Source: Bacteroidales bacterium (lineage in GTDB: Bacteria; Bacteroidota; Bacteroidia; Bacteroidales; JAGOPY01). From it: 64,000 bases of DNA. The stretch's first letter is position 1, and the number at the start of each line of letters is the position of its first letter. The translations under genes and the position numbers were made by a program. The DNA lies in contig JAGOPY010000001.1 in NCBI GenBank assembly GCA_017991835.1, forward strand, positions 211,892 to 275,891, written 5' to 3'. Below are positions 26,238 through 37,284 of this stretch, in pieces. A model generated the notes under the pieces. The model saw only the letters and a list, made by a program, of their open reading frames with translations, was not told where the DNA came from and made no database searches.

Positions 26238-26585
26238 TTACCGAACCGGTTTTCTCATATTGTAATATTTACTGCTCCAGGGAGAATAGATTCGGGAAAC
26301 CCGTTCAATCGTCAGAATATTGCTCTCTTCATCATGCACCTCATTATAAAGAAAGAGGGCCATGGCAATGGCCGCGCTGTGGTCGGCCGGGATCATCAGG
26401 TTATCGTCGTCGGCCTCCTTAAGCTTTCCCTGTCTTCGCAGTCTCTGACGGATATTCAGGCTGATAAGCTTTGATATCCAGCCAAATACTCTGTAAAGGA
26501 CAAAGAGGGCGGTAAAAACGATCAGGATACCGACAATACTGATGACCAGGCCATCCTGCAGCAATAGATTTGTCTCTTCGTTCAT
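26238..26585 (-). CDS. OadG-family decarboxylase gamma subunit
   Basis: A 115-residue protein with one N-terminal membrane span (GLVISIVGILIVFTALFVLYRVFG) and a cytoplasmic tail, as in OadG/MmdD gamma subunits that assemble the alpha and beta parts. The tail (PADHSAAIAMALFLYNEVHDEES) is conserved in Bacteroidota versions. It sits 17 bases after the alpha-subunit gene and 24 bases before the carrier gene. Confidence 0.85.
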   Translation of the reverse strand: MNEETNLLLQDGLVISIVGILIVFTALFVLYRVFGWISKLISLNIRQRLRRQGKLKEADDDNLMIPADHSAAIAMALFLYNEVHDEESNILTIERVSRIYSPWSSKYYNMRKPVR

Positions 26586-26602
26586 ATTCTTGCTGATTTT
26601 GA

Positions 26603-28183
26603 TTAAAGAGGGATATTCCCGTGTTTTTTCAGCGGATTGGTGTCCTTCTTTGTCGCCAGGGTCCGGAAGGCACGGATAACGCGGAAACGGGTATTCCGGG
26701 GTTCAATGACATCATCGATATATCCGTACCGGGCGGCTTCGTATGGATTGGCAAATTTATCGCGGTATTCCTTTTCTTTAATGGCGATAAATTCGGCACG
26801 CTCTTCTTCCGATGCCATATTTTTCAGGGTTTTTCCTTCGATGATCTCGATGGCGCCGGCAGGGCCCATGACGGCTATCTCGGCCGAGGGCCATGCATAG
26901 TTGATATCGCCCCGAAGCTGCTTGGAACTCATCACATCATGCGCTCCTCCGTAAGATTTCCGAAGTGTAATGGTCACCTTTGGCACAGTAGCTTCGCCGT
27001 AAGCATACATCAGCTTGGCGCCGTGGATAATGATCCCGCCGTATTCCTGGGCGCTGCCGGGAAGAAAGCCGGGAACATCCACCAGGGTCAGGATCGGGAT
27101 ATTGAAAGCGTCGCAGAAGCGGACAAAGCGGGCCGCCTTGCGGGATGCGTTGATGTCGAGCACACCGGCCATGAAAACCGGCTGGTTGGCGACGATCCCC
27201 ACCGGGAAACCGTTGAGGCGGGCAAAACCGATCACGATATTCTTGGCAAAATGCCGCTGGATCTCCAGGAATTCGGTGTTATCCACAATACCGTAAATCA
27301 CATCCTTGATGTCGTAAGGTTTATTCGGGTCTTCGGGAATGATCTCGTTCAGATGATCATCCAGCCTGTCGATGGGATCGGTACATTCAATGACCGGCGG
27401 ATCTTCGAGGTTATTCTGCGGCATGTAGCTCAGCAGCTTGCGCACCAGCATGATCCCCTCTTCCTCGCTCTCCGCAAGGAAATGCGACACCCCCGATTTC
27501 ATGGAATGGACCTGTGCCCCGCCAAGGTCATCTTCGGTAATATCCTCACCGGTAACCGTCTTGGTGACTTTTGGCCCGGTGACGAACATGTAGCTGGTTT
27601 TATCGCTCATGAGGATGAAATCGGTGAGGGCTGGCGAATAGACGGCCCCCCCTGCACATGGACCGAAAATAGCCGATATCTGCGGGATCACGCCGGAAGC
27701 CAGGATGTTCCGCTCGAAAATCTCGGCATAGCCGGCCAGGCTCCTGACGCCTTCCTGGATACGGGCGCCGCCGCTGTCGTTGATACCGATCAAAGGCGCC
27801 CCGACTTTCATGGCCTGGTCCATGATCTTGCAAATCTTCAGGGCAAAGGTCTCCGATAAAGAACCGCCGAAAACGGTGAAATCCTGCGAAAACACATACA
27901 CCACCCGCCCGTCGATCGTCCCGTGTCCCGTTACCACGCCGTCACCCAGGATTTTCTGGTCTTTCGGCCCCGAATCTTCTCCCCGGTTGACCATAAACAT
28001 GTCGTACTCCTCGAAGCTTCCTTCATCAAGCAGCATGTCGATCCTTTCCCGGGCAGTAAGTTTTCCTTTGTTATGCTGCGCTTCTATCCTCTGGATTCCG
28101 CCGCCTAATTTAGCCTGTTCCCGCTTGTCAAGAAGTTGCTGGATCTCCTTGTGGCGGTCATGGATAAATCTCTCTTTTGCCAT
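26603..28183 (-). CDS. mmdA: Methylmalonyl-CoA decarboxylase alpha subunit / acyl-CoA carboxyltransferase
   Basis: A 526-residue carboxyltransferase that moves the carboxyl of (S)-methylmalonyl-CoA to biotin. The two crotonase-like halves carry oxyanion-hole motifs: [13 protein letters not shown] with [11 protein letters not shown], and [14 protein letters not shown] with [15 protein letters not shown]. The sequence alone cannot separate it from propionyl-CoA carboxylase beta, but the linked Na+-pump subunits and epimerase favour the decarboxylase, the final step of propionate fermentation. Confidence 0.92.
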   Translation of the reverse strand: MAKERFIHDRHKEIQQLLDKREQAKLGGGIQRIEAQHNKGKLTARERIDMLLDEGSFEEYDMFMVNRGEDSGPKDQKILGDGVVTGHGTIDGRVVYVFSQDFTVFGGSLSETFALKICKIMDQAMKVGAPLIGINDSGGARIQEGVRSLAGYAEIFERNILASGVIPQISAIFGPCAGGAVYSPALTDFILMSDKTSYMFVTGPKVTKTVTGEDITEDDLGGAQVHSMKSGVSHFLAESEEEGIMLVRKLLSYMPQNNLEDPPVIECTDPIDRLDDHLNEIIPEDPNKPYDIKDVIYGIVDNTEFLEIQRHFAKNIVIGFARLNGFPVGIVANQPVFMAGVLDINASRKAARFVRFCDAFNIPILTLVDVPGFLPGSAQEYGGIIIHGAKLMYAYGEATVPKVTITLRKSYGGAHDVMSSKQLRGDINYAWPSAEIAVMGPAGAIEIIEGKTLKNMASEEERAEFIAIKEKEYRDKFANPYEAARYGYIDDVIEPRNTRFRVIRAFRTLATKKDTNPLKKHGNIPL

Positions 28184-28188
28184 ATTTA

Positions 28189-28599
28189 CTAATGATTTTT
28201 ATCTTCACAGAATTCGGTCAGTACCCCGGCGGTCGATTTTGGGTGCAGGAACGCGATATGCAGCCCTTCGGCTCCTTTGCGCGGTTGCTGGTCGATCAGG
28301 CGGATCCCCTTTTCTTCGGCTTCTTTCAGGCACTCTTCCAGGTTTTCAACCGCATAAGCCATATGGTGAACCCCTTCGCCCCGGTTGGCAATGAACTTCC
28401 CAATCGGCCCTTCGGGATCGGTCGATTCCAGTAATTCGATCTTGGTCTGCCCGACTTTGAAGAACGCCGTCTTCACTTTCTGGTCTTTCACCTCTTCTAC
28501 AGCATAACACTTGAGTCCGAGCACGTTCTCATAAAATGGGATCGCTTCTTCAAGATTTTTGACAGCAATTCCAATATGCTCAATATGAGATATTTTCAT
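28189..28599 (-). CDS. mce: Methylmalonyl-CoA epimerase
   Basis: A 136-residue vicinal-oxygen-chelate protein that interconverts (R)- and (S)-methylmalonyl-CoA, linking the B12 mutase to the decarboxylase. Metal ligands fit His8 ([11 protein letters not shown]), the central [12 protein letters not shown]is, and the Glu in LTEFCE. It opens the operon mce-mmdA-oadG-carrier-beta with gaps of 4 to 24 bases, behind a consensus -7 box. Confidence 0.94.
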   Translation of the reverse strand: MKISHIEHIGIAVKNLEEAIPFYENVLGLKCYAVEEVKDQKVKTAFFKVGQTKIELLESTDPEGPIGKFIANRGEGVHHMAYAVENLEECLKEAEEKGIRLIDQQPRKGAEGLHIAFLHPKSTAGVLTEFCEDKNH

Positions 28600-28629
28600 G
28601 ATAGAAAAAGATTATTGTTAATTTTTTCA

Positions 28630-28663
28630 CAAAGGTAGGAAATATTTTAAGAGATGGCATCTC
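28630..28663 (-). promoter_or_regulatory. mce operon promoter overlapped by a 13-bp palindrome
   Basis: Minus-strand TACCTTTG at 28630-28637 lies 30 bases before the mce ATG. Where the -33 element is expected, the palindrome GAGATGGCATCTC (28651-28663) sits instead of a TTG. It may be an operator or activator site, or a repeat that replaced the -33 box. Confidence 0.5.
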
Positions 28664-28730
28664 AGAAATGGTTATTTTTTTCTGAAATGCTTTGATAATC
28701 TTGCATTCCCGAAGATTCAGATGAAAAAGT

Positions 28731-28743
28731 GAGATGCCATCTC
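28731..28743. repeat. Second 13-bp palindrome GAGATGCCATCTC
   Basis: Same palindrome as 28651-28663 apart from the central base (the reverse complement is identical to it). Spacing between the starts is 80 bases. It lies between the end of atpC and the mce promoter. Confidence 0.75.
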
Positions 28744-28796
28744 AAAGAGTTATAAAAAAGATTTATAACTGCCTGTAGTTCTACGGGTTACAATAA

Positions 28797-29033
28797 CTAT
28801 TCGGCTAAAACCAGCACTTTGTTGTTCAGCACCTCCACCACTCCGCCTTTTACGTCGAAATACTGAAGCTGTTTCTGGGCGTCCTGGATCTTGATTCGGC
28901 CGGCCGACAGCACGGAGATCATGGGGGCATGGTTGCTAAGGATCTCGAAAGAGCCGTCGATGCCCGGCATTTGAACCAGGGTGGCTTCGCCGGTGAATAG
29001 CGTCTGTTCGGGGGTTATGATTTCCAGTTTCAT
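28797..29033 (-). CDS. atpC: ATP synthase epsilon subunit, short form
   Basis: A 78-residue F1 epsilon: only the N-terminal beta-sandwich (LEIITPEQTLFTGEATLVQMPG, SNHAPMISVLSAGRIKI) is present. The C-terminal helical domain that inhibits ATP hydrolysis in E. coli is absent, as usual for Bacteroidota. It begins 1 base after atpD. The other ATP synthase genes are not in the window. Confidence 0.95.
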   Translation of the reverse strand: MKLEIITPEQTLFTGEATLVQMPGIDGSFEILSNHAPMISVLSAGRIKIQDAQKQLQYFDVKGGVVEVLNNKVLVLAE

Positions 29034-29034
29034 A

Positions 29035-31558
<2,524 letters not shown>

Positions 31559-31618
31559 CTCTTTAGAAATTTATAATTTAAAACACTTTAAATGCACGAT
31601 TTCGAAATTGAAACGGTG

Positions 31619-31652
31619 CAAAATTAATCTTTTGTTAATTCTTTAACAAAAG
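31619..31652 (-). promoter_or_regulatory. Proline dehydrogenase promoter with inverted repeat
   Basis: Minus strand TTG (31647-31649), 20 bases, TAATTTTG (31619-31626). A perfect inverted repeat CTTTTGTTAA (31629-31638) / TTAACAAAAG (31643-31652) fills the spacer and covers the -33 box, a good place for a repressor. Confidence 0.6.
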
Positions 31653-31682
31653 TGCCGCAAATTTTGGATTTCAAATTATTCT

Positions 31683-31734
31683 TTTGTTATTCAAAATAAT
31701 ATCCCTAAATTTGCACCCCAATTTTTAAGGAGGG
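31683..31734 (+). promoter_or_regulatory. yceD-rpmF-plsX-fabH promoter and strong ribosome binding site
   Basis: TTTG (31683-31686), 19 bases, TAAATTTG (31706-31713), exact consensus. AAGGAGGG at 31727-31734 then stands 6 bases before the GTG start at 31741. Shine-Dalgarno sites this strong are rare in this phylum and support the GTG as start. Confidence 0.75.
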
Positions 31735-31740
31735 ATATAC

Positions 31741-32274
31741 GTGAATTACCTGAGGCAATATATCATCCCTTTCAGCGGATTAAAGGCGGGAAATTACGAC
31801 TATTCCTTTGAAATTGACGGCAGGTTCTTTGAAGAGTTTGAATACTCGGAAATCAGGGAAGGGAAATTACATGTAGATTGTCTGCTTGAAAAGCAGGACA
31901 GGATGATGATCTTTAGTTTCAGGATTAAAGGGGCAGTAAGAGTAATTTGCGACCGTTGTGCGGGGGAATTTGACTGGCCTGTGGAGGGCAAGCAGCAACT
32001 GATCGTGAAATTCGGGCAGGAGCATACGGAAGAGGCAGAAGACATTCTGGTCATCACCGAAAAGGAGCATGAGCTGGATCTGAGCCAGTACCTGTACGAA
32101 TATATTCATTTGCTGGTTCCGATAAGAAAGATTCACGGCACGGATGAAAACGGCAACAGCCTCTGTGACCCTGATGTCATCCGGTATATCAAAGAGGAAG
32201 AAGAACACCCGGCAGATCCGCGCTGGGATATTTTGAAAAAATTGAAAGACAATAAAAAAGACGACAATAATTAA
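31741..32274 (+). CDS. DUF177/YceD family protein
   Basis: A 177-residue cytosolic protein with the YceD signature Cys70-Asp-Arg-Cys73 (VICDRCAGEFDWP) and a second conserved stretch LDLSQYLYEYIHLLVPIRKIH. YceD is linked to 23S rRNA/50S maturation and is nearly always upstream of rpmF, as here (11 bases). It uses GTG, preceded by an unusually strong ribosome binding site. The acidic Lys-rich tail is variable. Confidence 0.9.
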   Translation: MNYLRQYIIPFSGLKAGNYDYSFEIDGRFFEEFEYSEIREGKLHVDCLLEKQDRMMIFSFRIKGAVRVICDRCAGEFDWPVEGKQQLIVKFGQEHTEEAEDILVITEKEHELDLSQYLYEYIHLLVPIRKIHGTDENGNSLCDPDVIRYIKEEEEHPADPRWDILKKLKDNKKDDNN

Positions 32275-32285
32275 ATCTTGCAACA

Positions 32286-32474
32286 ATGCCACACCCAAAA
32301 AGAAAACATTCAAAAACCAGACGGGATAAGAGAAGAACGCACGACAAGATTGAAAAGCCTGCACTGGCCAAATGTCCGGTAACGGGTACGGTCCACGTAT
32401 ATCATCGCGCCTACTATGTCGACGGCGACCTTTACTACAAAGGAAAGCTGGTTGTTAGCAAAGCAGGGGAATAA
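32286..32474 (+). CDS. rpmF: 50S ribosomal protein L32, zinc-free type
   Basis: A 62-residue L32: MPHPKRKHSKTRRDKRR start and LVVSKAGE end. The zinc ribbon is gone: only one Cys remains (LAKCPVTGTVHVYHRAYY) where zinc-binding forms have four. Such C-minus L32 proteins are frequent in flavobacterial-type Bacteroidota, less so in Bacteroides. It lies in the conserved yceD-rpmF-plsX-fabH cluster with 4 bases to plsX. Confidence 0.96.
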   Translation: MPHPKRKHSKTRRDKRRTHDKIEKPALAKCPVTGTVHVYHRAYYVDGDLYYKGKLVVSKAGE

Positions 32475-32478
32475 TTAG

Positions 32479-33441
32479 ATGAATATCGGGCTTGATGTCA
32501 TGGGCGGGGATTTTGCCCCGAAAGCTACTGTTAAAGGTGCTTGCCTGGCACTTCATGAAATCTCTTCCGCCGATAAAATTTTCCTGATCGGACCGGAAGA
32601 GGTCATTCTTGAAGAGTTGGCCAAAGAAGGTGTCGATCCCGGCCGGTTCGTGATCATCAATGCCCCGGAAGTGATCGGCATGGGAGAACATCCCACCCGT
32701 GCGGTTGTCCAGAAGCCTAATTCCAGTATCTCCGTCGGGTTTCACCTGCTGAAACACGGTAAGATCGACGCATTCAGCAGTGCCGGCAACAGCGGCGCCA
32801 TGGTGGTCGGTTCGATGTACAGCGTCAACACGATACAGGGCATCATCAGGCCCTGCACTTCAGCCGTGGTGCCCAAAGAAAACGGAACGGTTTCCATCCT
32901 GTTGGATGTCGGCACCATTACCGATGTCAAACCGGATGTCATGTACCAGTTCGGTATCCTCGGATCGCTTTATGCCGAGCATATCTTCAAAATCCCGAAC
33001 CCGCGTGTCGGCCTTTTGAATTTAGGAGCCGAAGAGGAGAAGGGGAACCTGCAGTGCCAGTCTTCCTTTGCTCTGATGAAAAATTCCAAAGATTTCAATT
33101 TTATCGGCAATGTTGAAGGAAGGGATATTTTCAAAGATAAAGCGGATGTGATCGTTTGCGACGGTTTTACGGGAAATGTAGTACTGAAGCTGATGGAGTC
33201 ATTTTACCGTATCCTGGTGAAGCGAAACCTGCGGGATGAATACATTGACCGGATGAACTACGAAAATTATGGCGGAACGCCATTACTGGGAATTAATTCT
33301 TCTGTTATCGTTGGGCATGGTATTTCCAACGACATTGCCATAAAGAACATGATCCTTCTGTCGAAAGAGGTGCACGAAGTGGAGCTTTCCATTAAAATCC
33401 AGAATGCGTTACAAAAGTTTTCACTGAATAACAAAGAATAA
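32479..33441 (+). CDS. plsX: Phosphate acyltransferase PlsX
   Basis: Converts acyl-ACP to acyl-phosphate for phospholipid synthesis, peripheral on the inner membrane. The 320-residue protein begins [20 protein letters not shown] and has [42 protein letters not shown] and [13 protein letters not shown], all PlsX landmarks. It shares the lipid-synthesis operon with fabH (8 bases apart). Confidence 0.97.
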   Translation: MNIGLDVMGGDFAPKATVKGACLALHEISSADKIFLIGPEEVILEELAKEGVDPGRFVIINAPEVIGMGEHPTRAVVQKPNSSISVGFHLLKHGKIDAFSSAGNSGAMVVGSMYSVNTIQGIIRPCTSAVVPKENGTVSILLDVGTITDVKPDVMYQFGILGSLYAEHIFKIPNPRVGLLNLGAEEEKGNLQCQSSFALMKNSKDFNFIGNVEGRDIFKDKADVIVCDGFTGNVVLKLMESFYRILVKRNLRDEYIDRMNYENYGGTPLLGINSSVIVGHGISNDIAIKNMILLSKEVHEVELSIKIQNALQKFSLNNKE

Positions 33442-33449
33442 TCGATTAC

Positions 33450-34439
33450 ATGCAGAAATTTAGAGCTGCCGTTACCGGTATCCACGGTTGGGTACCTGAC
33501 TATATACTGACAAACCAGGAGCTGGAACAGATGGTTGATACAACGGATGAGTGGATCATGACACGAACCGGTATCAAGGAGAGAAGGATCATGAAAGAGC
33601 CGGGCAAAGGCACCTCCGATATTGCTGTGCCGGCTGTGAACGGACTCCTGGAAAAAACAGGCACAAAGCCGGAAGATGTAGAACTGCTGATATGCGCTAC
33701 GGTTACTCCCGATTATGCATTCCCTGCCACAGCCAATATCATTTCCGACAAATGCGGGTTAAAGAATGCCTGGAGCTTCGACATCAATGCGGCATGCTCC
33801 GGATTCTTATATGCGTTGCATACTGCGGCCCAGTTCATCGAATCGGGGACCTACAAGAAGATCATTGTTGTCGGCGCCGAGAAAATGTCGATGATGGTCG
33901 ATTATACCGACCGGCAAACCTGCGTGATCTTCGGCGACGGGGCTGGCGCAGTGTTGCTGGAACCCACTGCCGAAGAGACAGGCGTAATGGACAGTATCAT
34001 GAAGACCGATGGCTCGGGCCGCGTGTATCTCTACCAGAAAGGCGGCGGATCGGTCAAACCTGCTTCACAGGAGACGATCGACAACCGGGAACATTATGTT
34101 TACCAGGAAGGACAGGCGGTCTTTAAATTTGCCGTAGTCGGCATGGCTGATGTTTCGGCGGAGATCATGGAGCGGAACAACCTGAAATCGGAAGATATTG
34201 CCTACCTGGTTCCCCACCAGGCCAACCTCCGCATTATCGACGCCACTGCCCGCCGGATGGGTCTCACCAAAGACAAGGTGATGATCAACATCGAGAAATA
34301 TGGCAATACAACTTCGGCAACTATCCCGCTGTGTCTCTGGGAATGGGAAAACCGGCTAAAGAAAGGCGATAACCTGATCCTTTCCGCATTCGGCGGCGGT
34401 TTCACCTGGGGCGCCATCTGGCTGAAGTGGGCCTACTGA
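33450..34439 (+). CDS. fabH: Beta-ketoacyl-ACP synthase III
   Basis: Starts fatty-acid synthesis by condensing acyl-CoA with malonyl-ACP. The 329-residue protein has the catalytic triad Cys116 ([11 protein letters not shown]), His256 ([10 protein letters not shown]) and Asn286 ([10 protein letters not shown]), and [11 protein letters not shown]. The C-terminal [14 protein letters not shown] is typical. It is the last gene of the yceD operon, and convergent with the ATPase gene that follows. Confidence 0.97.
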   Translation: MQKFRAAVTGIHGWVPDYILTNQELEQMVDTTDEWIMTRTGIKERRIMKEPGKGTSDIAVPAVNGLLEKTGTKPEDVELLICATVTPDYAFPATANIISDKCGLKNAWSFDINAACSGFLYALHTAAQFIESGTYKKIIVVGAEKMSMMVDYTDRQTCVIFGDGAGAVLLEPTAEETGVMDSIMKTDGSGRVYLYQKGGGSVKPASQETIDNREHYVYQEGQAVFKFAVVGMADVSAEIMERNNLKSEDIAYLVPHQANLRIIDATARRMGLTKDKVMINIEKYGNTTSATIPLCLWEWENRLKKGDNLILSAFGGGFTWGAIWLKWAY

Positions 34440-34496
34440 GATAGGCCGATCAGACAAACAGGCGATATTCGACTTTATCCCTTTCTAAAATTAGTT

Positions 34497-35801
34497 TTAT
34501 TGCCGAAGAAGCCCGTATGCATAATACAACGGCAGAAAAACGATCTTCTGTGAGGGTATTTCACCGAACGGAGCGATAGAAAGCACATATCCACGTTCAA
34601 TTTTCGGGTATTCTTTTAACAGCACATGCAGGCTGCGGAGCTTGCCGGCTGCCCCGCCTTTGATTTCCACCGGACAGATGCTGCCGTTTTTCACGACCAG
34701 ATAATCAACCTCTGCCGAGCTGCTTTTAGCCTCCCGTGACCAGTAAAATAAATTCTCCTGGCCGGAAGAAATAAACTCCTGACCGGCAAATTGTTCTGCC
34801 AATGCGCCATGATACATCTGCAGCAAATCATTCTTCATAAACTCAATATTTGCCGGCAATTGGTTCAATGCACGGAGGATCCCGGTATCCACCAGTATGG
34901 CCTTGAATCTTTTATCAGATGATGTGGCAGCGAGAGGCAAGGATGCCGGAGAAGCAGAATTGACTTTGCTCACAACTCTTGCAAGGGTAAGTAAATCAAG
35001 GGCTTTTTTATTGGTAGGACCGGTGAATTCAACGGACATCCTGGTATATATGACCTGATGGCCAATATTTGAAGCTACAGAACCAAGCACCTGGTTCAAG
35101 CTTCGCTTATCCACATAAGGCGCATATTTTGAAAAATCCTGCCGGTAAGTCCCTGCAAGATCATTCTGAATATCAAAGACCTCCGCCATGCTTCTGTTCA
35201 CATGCCAGACATTGACACACTGTGGCATCCCCCCGACATACATGTATTCCCGTAAATTATCCAGTAATGCCTGGTGGATCGTGCCCGGCAGTTTTTCAGG
35301 TTCGGAAAGGACTATTTCCGCCAGCTTATCTTTCTGGCATGCCTTCAGGTATTCGTAAAAATTCATCGGCGACATATTCATCAGGCTGACCCTGCCCACA
35401 GGAAAACTGATGTCCTTCATGGCAAACTCGAGCAGCGACCCGGCTGCAATCACATGCAAACCTGGCATTTCTTCATAAAAATACCTCAAAGCCATAATCG
35501 CTTTCGGGGCAGCCTGGATTTCATCAAAAAAAAGCAGGTCTGTTCCAGCGGTAATCTTTGCATTAAGAAGTATTTCCAGCTCACTTACTATCCTGTGAGG
35601 ATCCAGGTTTTTCTCAAATATCCCATGCCAGTCGGGATGTTTTTCAAAATCAACAGTATGAATTCTACCATTAAAATTGTTCTTCCCGAACGATGCGACA
35701 GTAAATGACTTTCCAACCTGTCTCGCTCCCCTGATGATCAGCGGTTTTCTTCCAATCGTGTCCTTCCAGGTTTCAAGCTTTTGCGTGAACAGTCTGTTCA
35801 T
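34497..35801 (-). CDS. AAA ATPase with DUF4143 domain
   Basis: A 434-residue protein: N-terminal AAA_14 ATPase with Walker A GARQVGKS (25-32) and Walker B LLFFDEIQ, sensor region AAGSLLEFAM, then a C-terminal DUF4143 nuclease-like domain (about 210-400) with FYWSREAKSSSAEVDYLVVK and CPVEIKGG, resembling the PD-(D/E)XK E-x-D...E-x-K pattern. These are abundant in anaerobes and of unknown role; defence or mobile-element links are proposed. It has its own promoter with paired direct repeats. Confidence 0.85.
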   Translation of the reverse strand: MNRLFTQKLETWKDTIGRKPLIIRGARQVGKSFTVASFGKNNFNGRIHTVDFEKHPDWHGIFEKNLDPHRIVSELEILLNAKITAGTDLLFFDEIQAAPKAIMALRYFYEEMPGLHVIAAGSLLEFAMKDISFPVGRVSLMNMSPMNFYEYLKACQKDKLAEIVLSEPEKLPGTIHQALLDNLREYMYVGGMPQCVNVWHVNRSMAEVFDIQNDLAGTYRQDFSKYAPYVDKRSLNQVLGSVASNIGHQVIYTRMSVEFTGPTNKKALDLLTLARVVSKVNSASPASLPLAATSSDKRFKAILVDTGILRALNQLPANIEFMKNDLLQMYHGALAEQFAGQEFISSGQENLFYWSREAKSSSAEVDYLVVKNGSICPVEIKGGAAGKLRSLHVLLKEYPKIERGYVLSIAPFGEIPSQKIVFLPLYYAYGLLRQ

Positions 35802-35810
35802 TTCAAAAGA

Positions 35811-35860
35811 ATTTAGTATAACAAGGCAAATATAATAGATGTTATTTAGAATAACAAGGC
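35811..35860 (-). promoter_or_regulatory. ATPase promoter with duplicated 17-bp operator-like site
   Basis: Minus strand TTG (35855-35857), 20 bases, TATATTTG (35827-35834). Two copies of GCCTTGTTATWCTAAAT (35844-35860 and 35811-35827) lie 33 bases apart, one over the -33 box and one over the transcription start. The pattern suggests a repressor bound on one DNA face. Confidence 0.6.
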
Positions 35861-35900
35861 TTATTCTTGAAAACGAATCTTAATTTTGAATTTTGTACTA

Positions 35901-35965
35901 TTACCGCACCAGCATTACCGTCCAAAACGTGAGGCGTGAAGCGTGAGGCGTGAAGAGTGAACGGA
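35901..35965. repeat. 7-bp tandem repeat flanked by a duplicated gene end
   Basis: 35927-35961 is five 7-bp units of RCGTGAR (last one GAGTGAA). On its other side, 35901-35923 (minus strand) repeats the final codons of the T9SS-domain remnant: both copies read TVMLVR then a stop, with nearly identical bases (YACCAGCATWACCGTCC on the plus strand). Confidence 0.75.
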
Positions 35966-36316
35966 TTATCTTACCAGCATAACCGTCCCTACCCTTTCCT
36001 GGCTGCCGGGAACACCATCCAATGAAAATACAATCTTGTAAACATAAACACCACCCGGACAGTCTTTTCCGTTCTTCCTGCCATCCCAGCCCGATGAGAC
36101 TCCTTCTCCGTAAAACACTTCTCCTCCCCACCGATCAAAAATGCTTAATGTTAAATGTTGAAGGTTGAATGTTGAATGCGGGAATTTTATTTGAAAGATG
36201 TCGTTGATTTCGTCACCGTTGGGAGAAAAGGATTTGGGGATTGGCCGATTGAGCGATATTCGAGGGGATATTCGATGGTCGATGGTCGATTTAAATGGGT
36301 AGTTCCTGCCAGCCAT
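35966..36316 (-). pseudogene. Orphan type IX secretion C-terminal (CHU_C-like) domain remnant
   Basis: The frame encodes only the gliding-motility-type C-terminal domain: SFSPNGDEINDIF from about 36232, LSIFDRWGGEVFYG, WDGRKNGKDCPGGVYVYK, and the end RVGTVMLVR. In intact proteins this domain ends a large secreted or surface protein and directs export by the type IX system. Here no passenger precedes it: the first 28 codons come from the end of the PHP gene and a TCGATGG repeat (36258-36290), and codons for HSTFNLQHLTL come from a TTGAATG-type repeat (36146-36178). A decayed gene tail is the best reading. Confidence 0.65.
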
Positions 36317-37139
36317 TTACATTGTAGCAAACCAACGATTTATAGCCGATTTCCTTCAGAATCTCAACCGCTTCATCATAATACCCGTCGATCTCGCCGG
36401 GATGATGGGCATCGGTGCTGAGAATTACCGGGATATTCATCTTCTTCATTTCCTTTAGTATCCATACCCCGGGATAAAGATCGCTGCTCCGCTTTTTGTA
36501 AATGCCCCGGGTATTGACCTCGGGGATCACACCCGTCGTTGATATCGCATCCAGCAAATCCATCACCAGGTCGCGGTACCACGCCTCATCTTCCTTAAAA
36601 TACCGGTCCTTGTTATGCATCTTTATCTTGTCGAAATGCCCCAGGATGTCAGGCTTCTGCGTGACGACCATCTTTTTAACCTGCTCATAATAGGTTGTCA
36701 CTGCCTGCTTTACATCACCTTTAAAAACACTTTTCAACCCTCCATCATACGACTCTACCCTCGGACCGTCGATGAACCATAAGTTTTCGTCATCTCCATT
36801 TCTTACCAGGTGGACCGATCCAATCGTGTAATCGAGACCGTATTTCTCTTTTATCTTACCAAAATCCCCGCTGATCCCTTCAATATAATCGAGTTCCAAT
36901 CCCAGGTAAATATCAATTTTATCTTTATAAATTTCTTTAAGATGAATGATTTGATCACAATATTTCTGAAGTTCCTGCTCATCTCTTATAGCAAAAGTAT
37001 TTTTAAATGGAACCGGCGCATGACTGCTGAATCCCAGGGTATGAAATTGTTTCTTAATAGCCGCATTAACATATTCCTCCGGGAAACCGGCGCCATCACA
37101 GTAATTGCAATGAGTATGAAGATTGAAGTATTTCATCAT
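36291..37139 (-). CDS. PHP-domain histidinol-phosphatase-like protein
   Basis: A 282-residue PHP metallo-phosphoesterase: motif I NLHTHCNYCDGAG, GFSSHAPVP, GLELDYIEG, SVHLV, LGHFDKIK and STDAHHP give the metal-binding His/Asp set. It resembles HisJ-type histidinol-phosphate phosphatases, but no his genes are near, so the substrate is uncertain. Starts at the ATG 37139 or 37136; an upstream in-frame TTG is less likely. Its end overlaps the T9SS-domain remnant frame by 26 bases. Confidence 0.85.
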   Translation of the reverse strand: MMKYFNLHTHCNYCDGAGFPEEYVNAAIKKQFHTLGFSSHAPVPFKNTFAIRDEQELQKYCDQIIHLKEIYKDKIDIYLGLELDYIEGISGDFGKIKEKYGLDYTIGSVHLVRNGDDENLWFIDGPRVESYDGGLKSVFKGDVKQAVTTYYEQVKKMVVTQKPDILGHFDKIKMHNKDRYFKEDEAWYRDLVMDLLDAISTTGVIPEVNTRGIYKKRSSDLYPGVWILKEMKKMNIPVILSTDAHHPGEIDGYYDEAVEILKEIGYKSLVCYNVNGWQELPI

Positions 37140-37240
37140 CAATAAAAAAATCGTTAAAATAAATTACCTTATCACAAAAATCCGATTAATAGTCGTTAGA
37201 AGACTAACATTCTCTCCCTTAGGTTTGGCAAAAATGTACA

Positions 37241-37265
37241 CTGCCCCGGTTCCCATCCGGGGCAG
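37241..37265 (-). terminator. Terminator of the U32 peptidase gene
   Basis: CTGCCCCGG (37241-37249), 7-base loop, CCGGGGCAG (37257-37265), 19 bases after the U32 stop; on the minus strand a TGTACATTTTT tail follows. A T-run also follows on the plus side, so it may work both ways. Confidence 0.7.
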
Positions 37266-37284
37266 TTCCTTTTTAATCACGCTT

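Noticed and set aside
26621..27859. A 412-codon open frame on the plus strand opposite mmdA
   Set aside because: It is the antisense shadow of a clear carboxyltransferase gene; the translation has low-complexity, His/Asp-rich composition with no family motif.
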